64,000 nucleotides of DNA from Pseudomonas lundensis (lineage in GTDB: Bacteria > Pseudomonadota > Gammaproteobacteria > Pseudomonadales > Pseudomonadaceae), in the NCBI RefSeq assembly GCF_001042985.1, contig NZ_JYKY01000026.1, forward strand, positions 1-64,000, given 5' to 3'. Made by a program: the position numbers and the translations under genes. Below are positions 1 to 7,913 of the stretch, in pieces (the first letter of the stretch is position 1; every line of letters begins with the position of its first letter). The notes below the pieces were generated by a model. It had not been told where the DNA came from and did not search any database. It saw nothing but the letters and a program-made list of their open reading frames with translations.

Positions 1-65
1 TTCTTTTCGGTCACTTGTTTGACCGCCTGGATTTTGAATTCTTCGGGATATCGCTGGTTGCTCAT
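1..65 (-). CDS. IS3-family transposase OrfA, N-terminal fragment
   Basis: The - strand from 65 downward reads MSNQRYPEEFKIQAVKQVTE, the usual N-terminus of the OrfA helix-turn-helix protein of IS3-family elements (Pseudomonas proteins beginning MSNQRYPEEFKIQAVKQV). A ribosome binding site GGAGG sits a few bases upstream of the ATG. OrfA binds the IS ends and is normally joined to the OrfB DDE integrase by programmed frameshifting. Only about 21 codons are visible. The family call is firm; the subgroup is not. Confidence 0.8.
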   Translation of the reverse strand, partial: MSNQRYPEEFKIQAVKQVTEK

Positions 66-102
66 GGCACCTCCTAATGGGCCTCATTTTAAGGCTTGGA
101 GG

Positions 103-127
103 TGTCTACGAAACTAGGGGCGATTCA
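103..127 (-). repeat. Terminal inverted repeat of the IS3-family element
   Basis: The 25 bases read on the - strand begin TGAATCGCCCC and end GTAGACA, matching the style of IS3-family terminal repeats that start with TGA. The partner repeat lies outside the window. The last base of the repeat coincides with the first base of the ATG of the next + strand ORF. Confidence 0.6.
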
Positions 128-366
128 TGTCGTACCACGAGAGGACCCGTTTGGAGTTCCTTACCAGCCATTTACGCAGTTCGTCGCGCCTTGCCGTGAA
201 GGCGAAATATGAGACCGAGATCGCTCAAATCCTCGACGGCAAAGACCTGACCCGAGGCGACTTGGCTCTGGCTGCTTATTACTTCCAGAACAGCGGCATA
301 GATGCCGACTCAAGCGAAACGGCCCAGTCATTCGCTCAGGCATACCGCGACGCACCAACCGAATAA
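127..366 (+). CDS. Small protein of unknown function, 79 aa, abutting IS end
   Basis: I do not recognise this protein. It is 79 aa, mostly polar and helical in character, with a basic first half and an acidic, alanine-rich second half, and no signal peptide or membrane segment. The ATG at 127 shares its A with the outermost base of the IS terminal repeat, and the only Shine-Dalgarno-like sequence (AGGGG at about 116-120) lies within the IS end. The start may therefore have been created by insertion, and the native N-terminus may be lost or start further in. It is followed 26 nt later by the next gene in the same direction. Confidence 0.5.
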   Translation: MSYHERTRLEFLTSHLRSSSRLAVKAKYETEIAQILDGKDLTRGDLALAAYYFQNSGIDADSSETAQSFAQAYRDAPTE

Positions 367-392
367 CACGCCACTAATTAAGGAGACCCACT

Positions 393-1334
393 ATGACCGC
401 TTCTAAAACCCCGACCGCTGAACAATTCGCTCGCTTATCCGATGCCGATCTAATGGCCCCGATCACAGCGGGAGATGCCGCTGTGGAGGCTGTGGCACTA
501 ACCATCGTCCCAAGCGCCTCGCCAGTTGCCCCACCTGTCCCTGCGCTGGCTGATCTGCTGGCTCAAGCGCAAGCCGTTCTGGATTGCACCGTAAGCTCTG
601 CGCTTCCATCTCGTGTGCTGTACGCAGCCGGTATTAGTGCTGGTGAGCCAGTGTCGTACCACTTCCGCACCAAAGGTGGACAGATGAGTGAGGACTTACG
701 CAAGGCTGCGGGTGACGACATCAAGACTGTTCAAGATATTGAGTACGCGGTGCGGGTGTTCGCTGCGCATGCATTACACAAGTTGCAACTAAACCGATAC
801 GTTGAGTTGTCCATGCGTGAGCGCACTGCTGCCGCTGAGGTGCACAAGGATTGGCAGAGCCGTTTGCAGGTTGCCGCTGTCGGTGAGTTGGCCGCTATCG
901 ACGCATCGAAGTCCCTGAGCGCGGCTGAGTTCAAGTTCCTGCTTGAGCTGGTTGACACCGACCGATCTGGTATGGCTCAAAACCTTGCTGGCCCCGGTGT
1001 GAATGTCCCTGCGCTGGTTGCTGGTCGTGGCAAAGATTGGCGCGCTATCGCTGATGCATGGGCCGGTGAATGCAAGTCGCGTGGAACCGTATCCTTTGAA
1101 GGTGTGGGCACAGCGACTGCCGGGTGCAGTTACAACCTTGAAGTTCAACCCGGCGACGGTTGGGTCTTGAGTCAGTACATTGGCCAGATTTGGGTGCCAG
1201 TAGAAGCCTGCGTTGCTGGTCAAGAGCGCGCTCTTGAAGATCGTCGCCGTATTGCCCGTGACTGTGCACGAGAAGGCCGTTCGATCCCGCGTATTGCTGG
1301 TGGGTTCGCTGACAAGTTGCAGGCGTTGGTGTGA
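393..1334 (+). CDS. Protein of unknown function, 313 aa, accessory region
   Basis: Unrecognised. AAGGAG at 380-385 sits 7 nt before the ATG, so the start is good. The first 60 residues are Ala/Pro-rich and probably disordered, followed by a mostly helical central part with charged heptad-like stretches (about residues 110-200) and a C-terminal part rich in Gly, Trp and Val. No signal peptide, membrane segment or cysteine cluster is seen. Its TGA overlaps the GTG of the next gene (GTGA), so the two are probably translationally coupled. Base composition is lower in GC than the pvd genes, consistent with acquired DNA. Confidence 0.6.
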   Translation: MTASKTPTAEQFARLSDADLMAPITAGDAAVEAVALTIVPSASPVAPPVPALADLLAQAQAVLDCTVSSALPSRVLYAAGISAGEPVSYHFRTKGGQMSEDLRKAAGDDIKTVQDIEYAVRVFAAHALHKLQLNRYVELSMRERTAAAEVHKDWQSRLQVAAVGELAAIDASKSLSAAEFKFLLELVDTDRSGMAQNLAGPGVNVPALVAGRGKDWRAIADAWAGECKSRGTVSFEGVGTATAGCSYNLEVQPGDGWVLSQYIGQIWVPVEACVAGQERALEDRRRIARDCAREGRSIPRIAGGFADKLQALV

Positions 1335-1957
1335 TCGCTGAACAGCCTGCGCTTCGGCGTGGGCAACACCCCTCCGCTAATGACCTCATAAAGATGCGCC
1401 TCGGGTATCCGGGGTATGAGGCGAGGCTACAGAGTATGCGGGTGATGAAGCCTGCTCGGTACGCTGCTGTCATGTCCGGTGCGAAAACCTTCAATGATCC
1501 AGATTGGCGTTGCACTGAATGCGGTGGGAACGAGCGGCATACCCGGAACCTGACTTGCCGAGCCTGCAACGGGGCCCGAGTCCCGAGCGTGTTCAAGACC
1601 CTGCCTGACGGGCAGGTGGTGTACATCCCGAAGGACGCGAACGCCTCTGAGAACTGGCAGCAGCGACACCTACGAACTACCCGACTACTAGATCAGCAGT
1701 TGATGCTGAACCGGCTGGGGCCGATTCAGGTCGGTCGATACCACCTCTCAGGGGGCGTTGTGCTCCGTGCCGGGAGCGTTCAGCTCGATACCGAGACACT
1801 GATGCTTGCTGTGGACGCGCTGCTGTCCGGTGATCCTGAACAGTCACGTGCTGCCCTTACCCCGCTGCTGAGTATTCACCGGGAACTGGTGCTGCTAGTT
1901 CGCACAATTGCTGCCGCTGTACAGGCCGGTGCCTTCCCTAAACCTAATCGAACTTGA
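1331..1957 (+). CDS. Putative zinc-ribbon protein of unknown function, 208 aa
   Basis: GTG start overlapping the previous stop as GTGA. Around residues 60-80 there is a CxxC-x13-CxxC arrangement (CTEC then CRAC), the spacing of a zinc ribbon that could bind nucleic acid or be structural. The N-terminal 45 residues are basic and the C-terminal 60 are helical and hydrophobic-charged. The zinc motif is seen directly; a nucleic-acid role is inference. The cysteine pairs and the overlap with the upstream gene support a real protein. No named family is recognised. Confidence 0.6.
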   Translation: MIAEQPALRRGQHPSANDLIKMRLGYPGYEARLQSMRVMKPARYAAVMSGAKTFNDPDWRCTECGGNERHTRNLTCRACNGARVPSVFKTLPDGQVVYIPKDANASENWQQRHLRTTRLLDQQLMLNRLGPIQVGRYHLSGGVVLRAGSVQLDTETLMLAVDALLSGDPEQSRAALTPLLSIHRELVLLVRTIAAAVQAGAFPKPNRT

Positions 1958-1997
1958 TGCTTGCCCAATGGGTGGGCCGCACCTATTGGAGAACCCC

Positions 1998-2267
1998 ATG
2001 AAAGCTAAAATCACTCGCAAGATCCTGCGTACTTTCACCGAGGCATTCAGCACCGATCTCACCTCACCGTCTGGGTTGCGCTGGTTGCGCTGGAACGGCT
2101 GCACTGGCACCCGTAGCCGTGAGGCTGGAGATGTTGCCGGAGGTTCAACGAACACTGGGACGTACGTTGTCACTCTGAACGGTGAGAAATACTTGGCTAT
2201 GGAAGTGCTCGTTGCACTGCACCGCGCCCAACACCGCGTCCCGGCAATGTCAGAGGTGGCGGCGTGA
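1998..2267 (+). CDS. Small HNH/AP2-associated-like protein, 89 aa
   Basis: The ATG at 1998 is chosen over in-frame starts further upstream because GGAG (1988-1991) lies just before it and the sequence MKAKITRKILR gives a sensible N-terminus. The segment SPSGLRW ... R-AGDVAG ... Y-V-LNG-KYLAMEVLVALH resembles the short N-terminal repeat seen in phage HNH homing endonucleases and AP2-like proteins (SPTGLRWK ... AG-xAG ... lngk-Y-ahRl), but the HNH catalytic part is missing. This is a family resemblance judged by eye, so it may be a DNA-binding remnant rather than an enzyme. The stop overlaps the GTG of the next gene. Confidence 0.5.
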   Translation: MKAKITRKILRTFTEAFSTDLTSPSGLRWLRWNGCTGTRSREAGDVAGGSTNTGTYVVTLNGEKYLAMEVLVALHRAQHRVPAMSEVAA

Positions 2268-2656
2268 GCGCCCGAGGTTGCATCAGTCGGACTCCGCCGC
2301 GGATGAAGGGTTGGCATGAAGAGTACGTGCTGTCTGACACTTCACCCTGCGGCTTGCGGTACGTGGTGAGCGGTCTACCCAGTGTGGTGGCGGGCTGCCC
2401 GATTGAGATCACGTGGCCGCATGATAAGAGCATGGCTCAGCATTGCATCTGGCCTAGGAATTATCACCTGCCGGTAATCGTTGACTGGGAAGGCACCGAC
2501 CTCGGTGGGTTCATGCACTGGGACATGCAGCTTCTGACTGTCCCCGCTTGGGTTGTCCGTGAAATCCTTATGGAACACGCCGAGCGTGCTGAACAGATCG
2601 AACTGCTAGAGCAGCATTTACACCGGCATTCACAGCAACATCTGGAAGTGGCCTAA
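2264..2656 (+). CDS. Protein of unknown function, 130 aa
   Basis: GTG start overlapping the stop codon of the previous gene by 4 nt, continuing the run of coupled genes from 393. Not recognised. The first 100 residues are Trp/Pro-rich and beta-like, and the last 30 form a Glu/His-rich helix (HAERAEQIELLEQHLHRHSQQH) that could be a short coiled coil. There are no membrane segments. It is the last gene of the run: the next 537 bases carry no convincing ORF. The stop codon lies in a GGCC-flanked hairpin at 2650-2677 with an internal run of five T, possibly a weak terminator. Confidence 0.5.
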   Translation: MSARGCISRTPPRMKGWHEEYVLSDTSPCGLRYVVSGLPSVVAGCPIEITWPHDKSMAQHCIWPRNYHLPVIVDWEGTDLGGFMHWDMQLLTVPAWVVREILMEHAERAEQIELLEQHLHRHSQQHLEVA

Positions 2657-3060
2657 AGGCTGCTTCCCTTTTTGGCCTCTGGCTGAAACCTAAAATTATT
2701 ATATTCACGCGAGAGGGTCCCTCCACTGAAAGCACAGCCTCGCCCCCATGCCGGTCCTGCCGGTGGCTCCTTAACGCGCGGGCTCAGGCGCGAGCGGGCG
2801 TACTGATCCTGCGCGGGCCTGCGGTGTTGGTCGCGCACATCCTGCGCCTGAGCATCGCGCCTTGAAGCATCGTGCTCGCGTTTCTGGAAGCCTCACGCAC
2901 TGCGCAGCGCGTCGAGAGGATGCGGTGCTGCCACGTACAACACCGTGCGATGCTGCCATCAGCCTGCTGTGCTGACCCTCCTTTGCGTCATCACAGTATC
3001 ACCCTAGGTCTCTGTGGGACGTGCTGCTGCATGGTGGCCTGAATGGCTGGTAGCTGTTAG
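2657..3060 (+). other. Gene-free stretch between unknown genes and resolvase
   Basis: No ORF here has a plausible start, ribosome binding site or codon pattern. The stretch holds a short AT-rich tract (about 2690-2705), a GC-rich block, and a perfect 10-bp inverted repeat GCTCAGGCGC (2782-2791) / GCGCCTGAGC (2844-2853). It could carry a small RNA, an old gene remnant or a replication or transfer site. None of these is demonstrated. Confidence 0.4.
2782..2853. repeat. 10-bp perfect inverted repeat with 52-bp spacer
   Basis: GCTCAGGCGC at 2782-2791 and its exact reverse complement at 2844-2853 flank a GC-rich spacer that is itself rich in GCGCGG and GCGC motifs. It could fold into a long hairpin on either strand. 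Function unknown. Confidence 0.4.
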
Positions 3061-3180
3061 GTGTCATTAAACGTCCGTTAGGTGCTACCGTCTGTCAGTG
3101 TTTAAGGCTGGTGTCATAAAACGTGCTTTACGATTAAGTGACACTAGCGTACCTTGACACCACATTAGATGACACTAGCG
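3061..3180. promoter_or_regulatory. res-like resolution site upstream of the serine recombinase
   Basis: GTGTCATWAAACGT occurs in direct repeat at 3061 and 3111, exactly 50 bp apart. The second copy begins a 34-bp imperfect dyad (3111-3144) ending AAGTGACAC. A third element with TGACACC and GATGACAC half-sites follows at about 3154-3176. Three such recombinase-binding subsites just upstream of a Tn3/plasmid-type resolvase gene is the standard res layout. Subsite limits are by eye. The resolvase promoter probably lies inside, which would allow autoregulation. Confidence 0.65.
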
Positions 3181-3193
3181 CTGGAGACACAGC

Positions 3194-3766
3194 ATGAGCC
3201 GTACCTTCCTGTATGCCCGAGTATCGACCACTGACCAGACCACTGCTAACCAAGTCTTGGAGGTACACAATGCTGGCTTTGACGTGCAACCCCAGCGCGT
3301 CGTACAAGAGACAATCTCAGGCAGCACTTCTGCTGCTGAGCGTCCGGGGTTCATGAAGCTGCTAGAGCGCATGGAGAGTACAGATGTGCTTATTGTGACC
3401 AAGCTCGACCGTCTGGGTCGTAACGCAATGGACGTGCGCAGCACAGTAGAGCGACTGGATGCGATGGGTGTTCGTGTGCATTGCCTCGCCTTGGGCGGTG
3501 TAGACCTGACAAGTGCAGCGGGCAAAATGACGATGCAGGTGCTCGCTGCTGTCGCTGAGTTCGAGCGTGACCTGCTGATTGAGCGTACTCAGGCTGGGCT
3601 TGAGCGTGCAAAGGCAGAGGGCAAGACTCTAGGTCGACCTGCGGCTACTGGCACCACGTCGGCTGTGCAGGCTCAGAAGGCCGCTGGCGTGAGTCAATCG
3701 CGGACGGCTACCGCGCTTGGCATCAGCCTTGCCACTGTGAAGCGGCATTGGAATGTCGCAGCCTGA
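3194..3766 (+). CDS. Serine recombinase (resolvase/invertase family)
   Basis: A 190-aa small serine recombinase. The N-terminal catalytic domain (about 1-140) carries YARVST with nucleophile Ser11, the LDRLGR arginine motif near residue 73 and the [22 protein letters not shown] helix, as in Tn3-type resolvases. The C-terminal 45 residues form a helix-turn-helix ([20 protein letters not shown]). The enzyme makes a 5'-phosphoserine link and exchanges strands between two res sites, resolving cointegrates or plasmid dimers. The upstream repeat cluster (3061-3180) is its likely target. A plasmid or transposon origin for the accessory region is inferred; no transposase of the Tn3 family is in the window. 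Confidence 0.9.
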   Translation: MSRTFLYARVSTTDQTTANQVLEVHNAGFDVQPQRVVQETISGSTSAAERPGFMKLLERMESTDVLIVTKLDRLGRNAMDVRSTVERLDAMGVRVHCLALGGVDLTSAAGKMTMQVLAAVAEFERDLLIERTQAGLERAKAEGKTLGRPAATGTTSAVQAQKAAGVSQSRTATALGISLATVKRHWNVAA

Positions 3767-4061
3767 TGGAGCCAAGAGCCGAACTTTGACGTGTTCACTT
3801 CAAGGAGTGAGCACACCCGATTAAGGCACCCCTGTGCACCGCCTGAAACAACGGGAGCACCGGGCAAGGATTGCCGCTCGCTTGGATTCATTGAGGTTTG
3901 GAATAACCCCAGTGCACCACTGGCAAGCAATGCGGACTTTAATCATCGGGAGAGGGAATTGATCGGTTCTGACTGTGACACGTGATGCGGGCGCACAGTG
4001 CCGACGAGTGGTACTGATAGGGCTGAAAGCCTTCTAAACCGGGCCTTTCGGAGCCTAAAAA
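3767..4061 (+). other. Gene-free stretch between resolvase and tRNA cluster
   Basis: An ATG-initiated frame at 3791-3985 exists but has no ribosome binding site and reads as low-complexity Pro/Ser/Asn-rich sequence, so I do not call it. A short palindrome CAGTG-CAC-CACTG lies near 3910 and a GTGACAC half-site like those in the res cluster near 3975. The border between accessory DNA and the core genome is probably in this stretch. No tRNA-derived att duplication is visible. Confidence 0.4.
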
Positions 4062-4094
4062 ACAAAAGGGCCACTCAATAATTGAATGACCCTT
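4062..4094 (-). terminator. Intrinsic terminator of the tRNA operon
   Basis: Read on the - strand, a 13-bp stem AGGGTCATTCAAT / ATTGAGTGGCCCT (two G-U wobbles in RNA) is followed directly by TTTTGTTTTTT. It lies 26 bases past the 3' end of the last tRNA-Glu. Confidence 0.85.
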
Positions 4095-4119
4095 AAAAAT
4101 CCCGCAGAGCGGGTAATCG

Positions 4120-4195
4120 TGGCGTCCCCTAGGGGACTCGAACCCCTGTTACCGCCGTGAAAGGGCGGTGTCCTAGGCCACTAGACGAAGGGGAC
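4120..4195 (-). tRNA. tRNA-Glu (TTC), second copy in transcription order
   Basis: 76 nt on the - strand, beginning GTCCCCTTCGTCTAGTGGCC and ending with encoded CCA. The acceptor stem GTCCCCT pairs with AGGGGAC, and the anticodon loop CTTTCAC gives TTC (Glu). The sequence is identical to the copy at 4398-4473. Confidence 0.97.
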
Positions 4196-4271
4196 ACAAA
4201 CCCTTCTAACAGTGATCAGGCATTTGCCTGATCGCTTCAACGCCAGTGTGGCCCGACGTTGAACTGTAAAT

Positions 4272-4347
<76 letters not shown>

Positions 4348-4397
4348 GATTTATCGCCTGGCGGCGGAGCAACACCGAAGTGCTGCTTCTGTAAAAC

Positions 4398-4473
4398 TGG
4401 CGTCCCCTAGGGGACTCGAACCCCTGTTACCGCCGTGAAAGGGCGGTGTCCTAGGCCACTAGACGAAGGGGAC
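4398..4473 (-). tRNA. tRNA-Glu (TTC), first copy in transcription order
   Basis: Identical in sequence to the tRNA-Glu at 4120-4195, including encoded CCA and TTC anticodon. Confidence 0.97.
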
Positions 4474-4550
4474 ACAAACCTTCTAACAATGATCAGCGCT
4501 GAGTGCTGATCGATTCAATGCCGGTGTGGCCAAGCATTGAACTGTAAATT

Positions 4551-4626
<76 letters not shown>

Positions 4627-4665
4627 AAACAGTCAGTGTTGCGTGTTGCTGTGTGGACGGGGCGC

Positions 4666-4694
4666 ATATTAAGACTGGATCGGTAGGCTGTCAA
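4666..4694 (-). promoter_or_regulatory. Sigma-70 promoter of the tRNA operon
   Basis: On the - strand, TTGACA (4694-4689), 17-nt spacer, TAATAT (4671-4666), followed by a GC-rich discriminator GCGCCCCG. Consensus elements with a G+C discriminator are typical of stable-RNA promoters under stringent control. An A/T-rich upstream tract (UP-element-like) precedes the -35. Confidence 0.85.
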
Positions 4695-4783
4695 ACTTAT
4701 TTTCAAAGTTTTTTAAAAAAAATGGTCGAGAGAACAACCACTTACCCTTCCCACCCCGTAAATACGGGCCCCGCATACAAAAC

Positions 4784-4854
4784 GTGCCGTCGCTGCCAAA
4801 GGCCTAAAAGGGCCGCGCAGCGGTCCTGACCCCAGCCTGCGGCAGCGACGGCAC
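4784..4854 (-). terminator. Long hairpin downstream of gltX, probable terminator
   Basis: A perfect 14-bp inverted repeat GTGCCGTCGCTGCC (4784-4797) / GGCAGCGACGGCAC (4841-4854) lies 11 bases past the gltX stop. On the - strand it is followed by GTTTTG. The 43-nt loop contains a smaller GGCC hairpin. Confidence 0.7.
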
Positions 4855-4865
4855 CTCAAAACCGA

Positions 4866-6347
4866 TCAAGCGATTGCGTTGAACAGCTTTTCCCACTCTT
4901 TGTTTTCTTTCTTCGAGACACCGCCCAGCAGTTCCAGCGCCTGACGCAAGCGGAAACGCGTGAGGTCCGGGCCCAGAATCTCCATGGCGTCCAGCACCGA
5001 CACCGAGCTGGCCTGCCCCGTGATCGACGCAAACATCAGCGGCATCGCATCGCGCAGCTTCAGCTCAAGGGCATCCACCACCGTTTGTATGCAACCGGTG
5101 ATGGCGTCTTTTTCCCACTGACGCAGGCTTTCGAGCTTCCACAGGATCAGTTGCATCAGTTGACGCACTTGATCGCCGGACAACTTTTTGTGCTCAAACA
5201 GCTTGGCATCCAGTTGCAAGCCACCCGAGAAGAAGAACCCGGCCAGCGGCGCGATCTGACTGAACGTCTCGACCCGCCCCTGTACCAGCGGCGCGATCTT
5301 CATCATGTACTCGGGGTTCAGCGCCCATTGCTGGACACGGCTGGCAAATTCGTCCAGCGGCAAGTCACGCAACCATTGGCCATTGAGCCAGGAGAGTTTT
5401 TCAATATCGAAAATCGGACCGCCCAGCGAAACACGGGACAGGTCAAAGTTGTCGACCATCTCTTGCAGCGAGAACTTCTCGCGCTCGTCAGGCATCGACC
5501 AACCCATGCGACCCAAGTAGTTGAGCATCGCTTCGGGCATGAAGCCCATGCGCTCGTAGAACGTGACCGAGGTCGGGTTCTTGCGCTTGGACAGCTTGCT
5601 CTTGTCCGGGTTACGCAGCAGTGGCATGTAGCACAACTGCGGTTGTTCCCAGCCAAAGTACTCGTAGAGCAGGATCAGTTTCGGCGCCGACGGCAGCCAT
5701 TCTTCCCCGCGCAATACGTGGGTGATGCCCATCAAATGATCGTCGACCACGTTGGCCAGGAAGTACGTCGGCAGGCCGTCGGTCTTCATCAGCACTTGCA
5801 TGTCCATGCGGTCCCACGGGATCTCGACGTCGCCGCGCAGCAGGTCTGGCACCACGCACACGCCTTCGGTCGGCACTTTCATGCGGATCACGTGTGGCTC
5901 GCCAGCGGCCAGGCGCCGGGCCACTTCTTCCTTGGACAGCAACAGCGCGCGACCGTCGTAGCGCGGGGTCTCGCCCTTGGCCATTTGCTCGGCGCGCATC
6001 TGGTCCAGCTCTTGTGCGGTGCAGAAACAAGGGAACGCATGCCCCATGTCGACCAGTTGCTGGGTGTACTGCTTATAAATATCGCTGCGCTCGCTCTGAC
6101 GATACGGGCCATGCGGGCCGCCAACGTCGGGGCCTTCGCTCCAGGTGATGCCGAGCCAGCGCAGCGCATCGTAAATCTGCTGTTCGGACTCACGGGTCGA
6201 ACGCAATTGGTCGGTGTCTTCGATCCGCAGGATGAACTCGCCGCCATGCTGCTTGGCGAAGCAGTAGTTGAACAAAGCGATGTAAGCGGTGCCGACGTGG
6301 GGGTCGCCGGTAGGCGATGGCGCAATGCGCGTGCGAACGGTGGTCAT
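4866..6347 (-). CDS. gltX: Glutamyl-tRNA synthetase
   Basis: Attaches glutamate to tRNA-Glu in the cytoplasm. The protein is 493 aa when started at the ATG at 6347, giving [20 protein letters not shown], the usual GltX N-terminus; the frame stays open for 76 codons further upstream but that extension has no family resemblance. The class I HIGH-type motif is [10 protein letters not shown] (residues 9-18) and the KMSKS-type motif is SKLSKR near residue 252. Length and ends match discriminating GltX enzymes of gamma-proteobacteria. It lies just upstream of the tRNA-Glu genes on the same strand but is separated by its own terminator and the tRNA promoter. Confidence 0.97.
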   Translation of the reverse strand: MTTVRTRIAPSPTGDPHVGTAYIALFNYCFAKQHGGEFILRIEDTDQLRSTRESEQQIYDALRWLGITWSEGPDVGGPHGPYRQSERSDIYKQYTQQLVDMGHAFPCFCTAQELDQMRAEQMAKGETPRYDGRALLLSKEEVARRLAAGEPHVIRMKVPTEGVCVVPDLLRGDVEIPWDRMDMQVLMKTDGLPTYFLANVVDDHLMGITHVLRGEEWLPSAPKLILLYEYFGWEQPQLCYMPLLRNPDKSKLSKRKNPTSVTFYERMGFMPEAMLNYLGRMGWSMPDEREKFSLQEMVDNFDLSRVSLGGPIFDIEKLSWLNGQWLRDLPLDEFASRVQQWALNPEYMMKIAPLVQGRVETFSQIAPLAGFFFSGGLQLDAKLFEHKKLSGDQVRQLMQLILWKLESLRQWEKDAITGCIQTVVDALELKLRDAMPLMFASITGQASSVSVLDAMEILGPDLTRFRLRQALELLGGVSKKENKEWEKLFNAIA

Positions 6348-6575
6348 GGGCGGTCTCGAAGTGGAGATAAAACAAAGTGCCGAATGGTAACAGGCCGACC
6401 CCGCTTGGCTCCAGCTCAGGACTGACCGTCGAGACAGATCGCCGCCCCCGTGACTGTAAAAACAGCAATAGCCCCGCTGTATCGACCCTATCGGCGGAAA
6501 AAACCCCACGACCGATGTAACCTCACACCCATTGCCCCTGCCCGCCTCCCGCACAAAAACAACCGGAGCCTGCAC

Positions 6576-7900
6576 TTGACATTCAGCCTGCCGAAAATCC
6601 CCACGGCGCCCTTCTGCCCGCCTGAAGTCAGCGGCAGCGTAGCGGTGGACCCCCGCGCACCGTTCTGGAAGCGCGCCTTGCGTTTTGCCGGGCCGGGCCT
6701 GCTGATCAGTATTGGCTACATGGACCCCGGCAACTGGGCGACCGCCATCGAAGCCGGGTCGCGCTACGGCTATAACCTGTTATTCGTCGTGTTGCTGGCC
6801 AGCCTCGCGGGCATGGCGGTGCAATGCCTGTGCTCGCGACTCGGCATCGCCACCGGCCGCGATCTGGCGCAACTGTGCCGCCAGCGCTACAGCACGCGCT
6901 CAGCCAGGGTGCAGTGGCTGCTGGCCGAAGTCTCGATCATTGCCACCGACCTCGCCGAAGTCCTTGGCTGCGCCTTGGCGTTCCACTTGTTGCTGGGCTG
7001 CTCGCTGACCTTCGGCATCGCGCTGACGGCCTTCGACACCCTGCTGATCCTGGCCCTTCAAGGCAAAGGCTTCCGTCGGCTGGAAGCCATCATGCTGGTG
7101 CTGGTGATGACGATTGGCGTGTGCTTTTTCGTCGAGCTGGTGCTGATCAAACCCTATTGGCCTGACGTCTTCGACGGATTCAAACCGTCCCTTTCGGCGA
7201 TCAGCGAAGCGGCGCCGCTGTACCTGGCCATCGGCATCCTCGGCGCCACCGTGATGCCGCACAACCTGTACTTGCACAGCTCCGTGGTGCAAACAAGGCG
7301 GGTGGGCAACGACTACGCCAGCAAGCTCGACGCCGTAAGGCTGGCGCGGATCGACACCATCGGCTCGCTGGCGCTGGCGCTGATGGTCAACGGCGCGATC
7401 CTGATTCTGGCGGCGGCCGCGTTTCACACAACCGGCCACACCGACGTGGTGCAAATCCAGGACGCCTACCGCCTGCTCGACCCACTCGTGGGCGGCGCGA
7501 TGGCCAGCGTGCTGTTTGGCGTGGCGCTGCTGGCGTCCGGGCAAAGCTCGACGTTCACCGGCACCATCGCCGGTCAAGTCATCATGGAAGGCTACCTCGA
7601 CCGCGCATCCCGTGCTGGCAGCGGCGCCTGATTACCCGCGGGCTGGCCTTGATCCCGGCATTTGCGGGCGTTTGGTTGATGGGCGACAACGCCGTCGGCA
7701 AGCTGCTGATCCTCAGTCAGGTGGTGCTCAGCCTGCAATTGCAGTTTGCGCTCTACCCCCTGATCCGCATGACCAGCGACGTCAAACTGATGGGCCCCTT
7801 CGTCAACCGCCTGCCGACGCGCTTGCTGGCGTGGTTTCTGTTCGCGGTGATCAGCGGGGCCAACATCTGGTTGATTGCGCAACTCAGCGTGGGTGAGTGA
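6576..7900 (+). pseudogene. mntH: mntH-type Nramp metal transporter with a frameshift
   Basis: Proton-coupled Mn(II)/Fe(II) importer of the Nramp family, broken by a frameshift. The TTG at 6576 (GGAG at 6565-6568) gives [12 protein letters not shown], like related MntH proteins; an ATG at 6450 is in frame but adds an unlikely 42 residues. Metal-site motifs DPGNW and MPHNLYLHS are intact. After GQVIMEGYLD the frame runs into TGA at 7629, while the next frame continues RIPCWQRRLITRGLALIP to 7900. The expected GACCTGCGC reads GACCGCGC, so one T appears lost at 7602/7603. Restored length is about 442 aa. The truncated form lacks the last helices, so it is probably inactive unless this is an assembly error. 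Confidence 0.85.
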
Positions 7901-7913
7901 GGGCGCGCCCTCA
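7898..7913. terminator. Palindrome holding both stop codons of convergent genes
   Basis: TGAGGGCGCGCCCTCA is a perfect 16-bp palindrome. Its first three bases are the stop codon of mntH (+) and its last three, read on -, the stop of the esterase. GGGT/ACCC flanks extend the pairing. There is no T-run, so it may act as a weak bidirectional terminator or only a transcript-end stabiliser. Confidence 0.45.

Larger units (their letters stand above)
1..127 (-). mobile_element. IS3-family insertion sequence, left end, cut by window edge
   Basis: The window opens inside an insertion sequence read on the - strand. Seen: the first 65 bases encode the start of an IS3-type OrfA, and a terminal repeat lies upstream of it at 103-127, ending in TGA read inward on the - strand. 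The rest of the element lies outside the window, so its completeness, target duplication and exact IS name cannot be determined. Confidence 0.75.

Noticed and set aside
2653-2959. Two short - strand frames in the gene-free stretch
   Set aside because: No ribosome binding site; Arg/Pro-rich composition expected of random GC-rich frames.
3791-3985. 64-aa frame downstream of the resolvase
   Set aside because: No ribosome binding site, odd composition and no family resemblance.
3767-4195. Integration at the tRNA-Glu 3' end
   Set aside because: I looked for a direct repeat of the tRNA 3' end in 1-4060 and saw none; the recombinase is also a small resolvase, not a tRNA-targeting tyrosine integrase.
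5085-6425. 446-aa open frame on + opposite gltX
   Set aside because: It lies fully antisense to an intact gltX, is His/Gln/Arg-rich in the way of GC-rich antisense frames, and has no family pattern.
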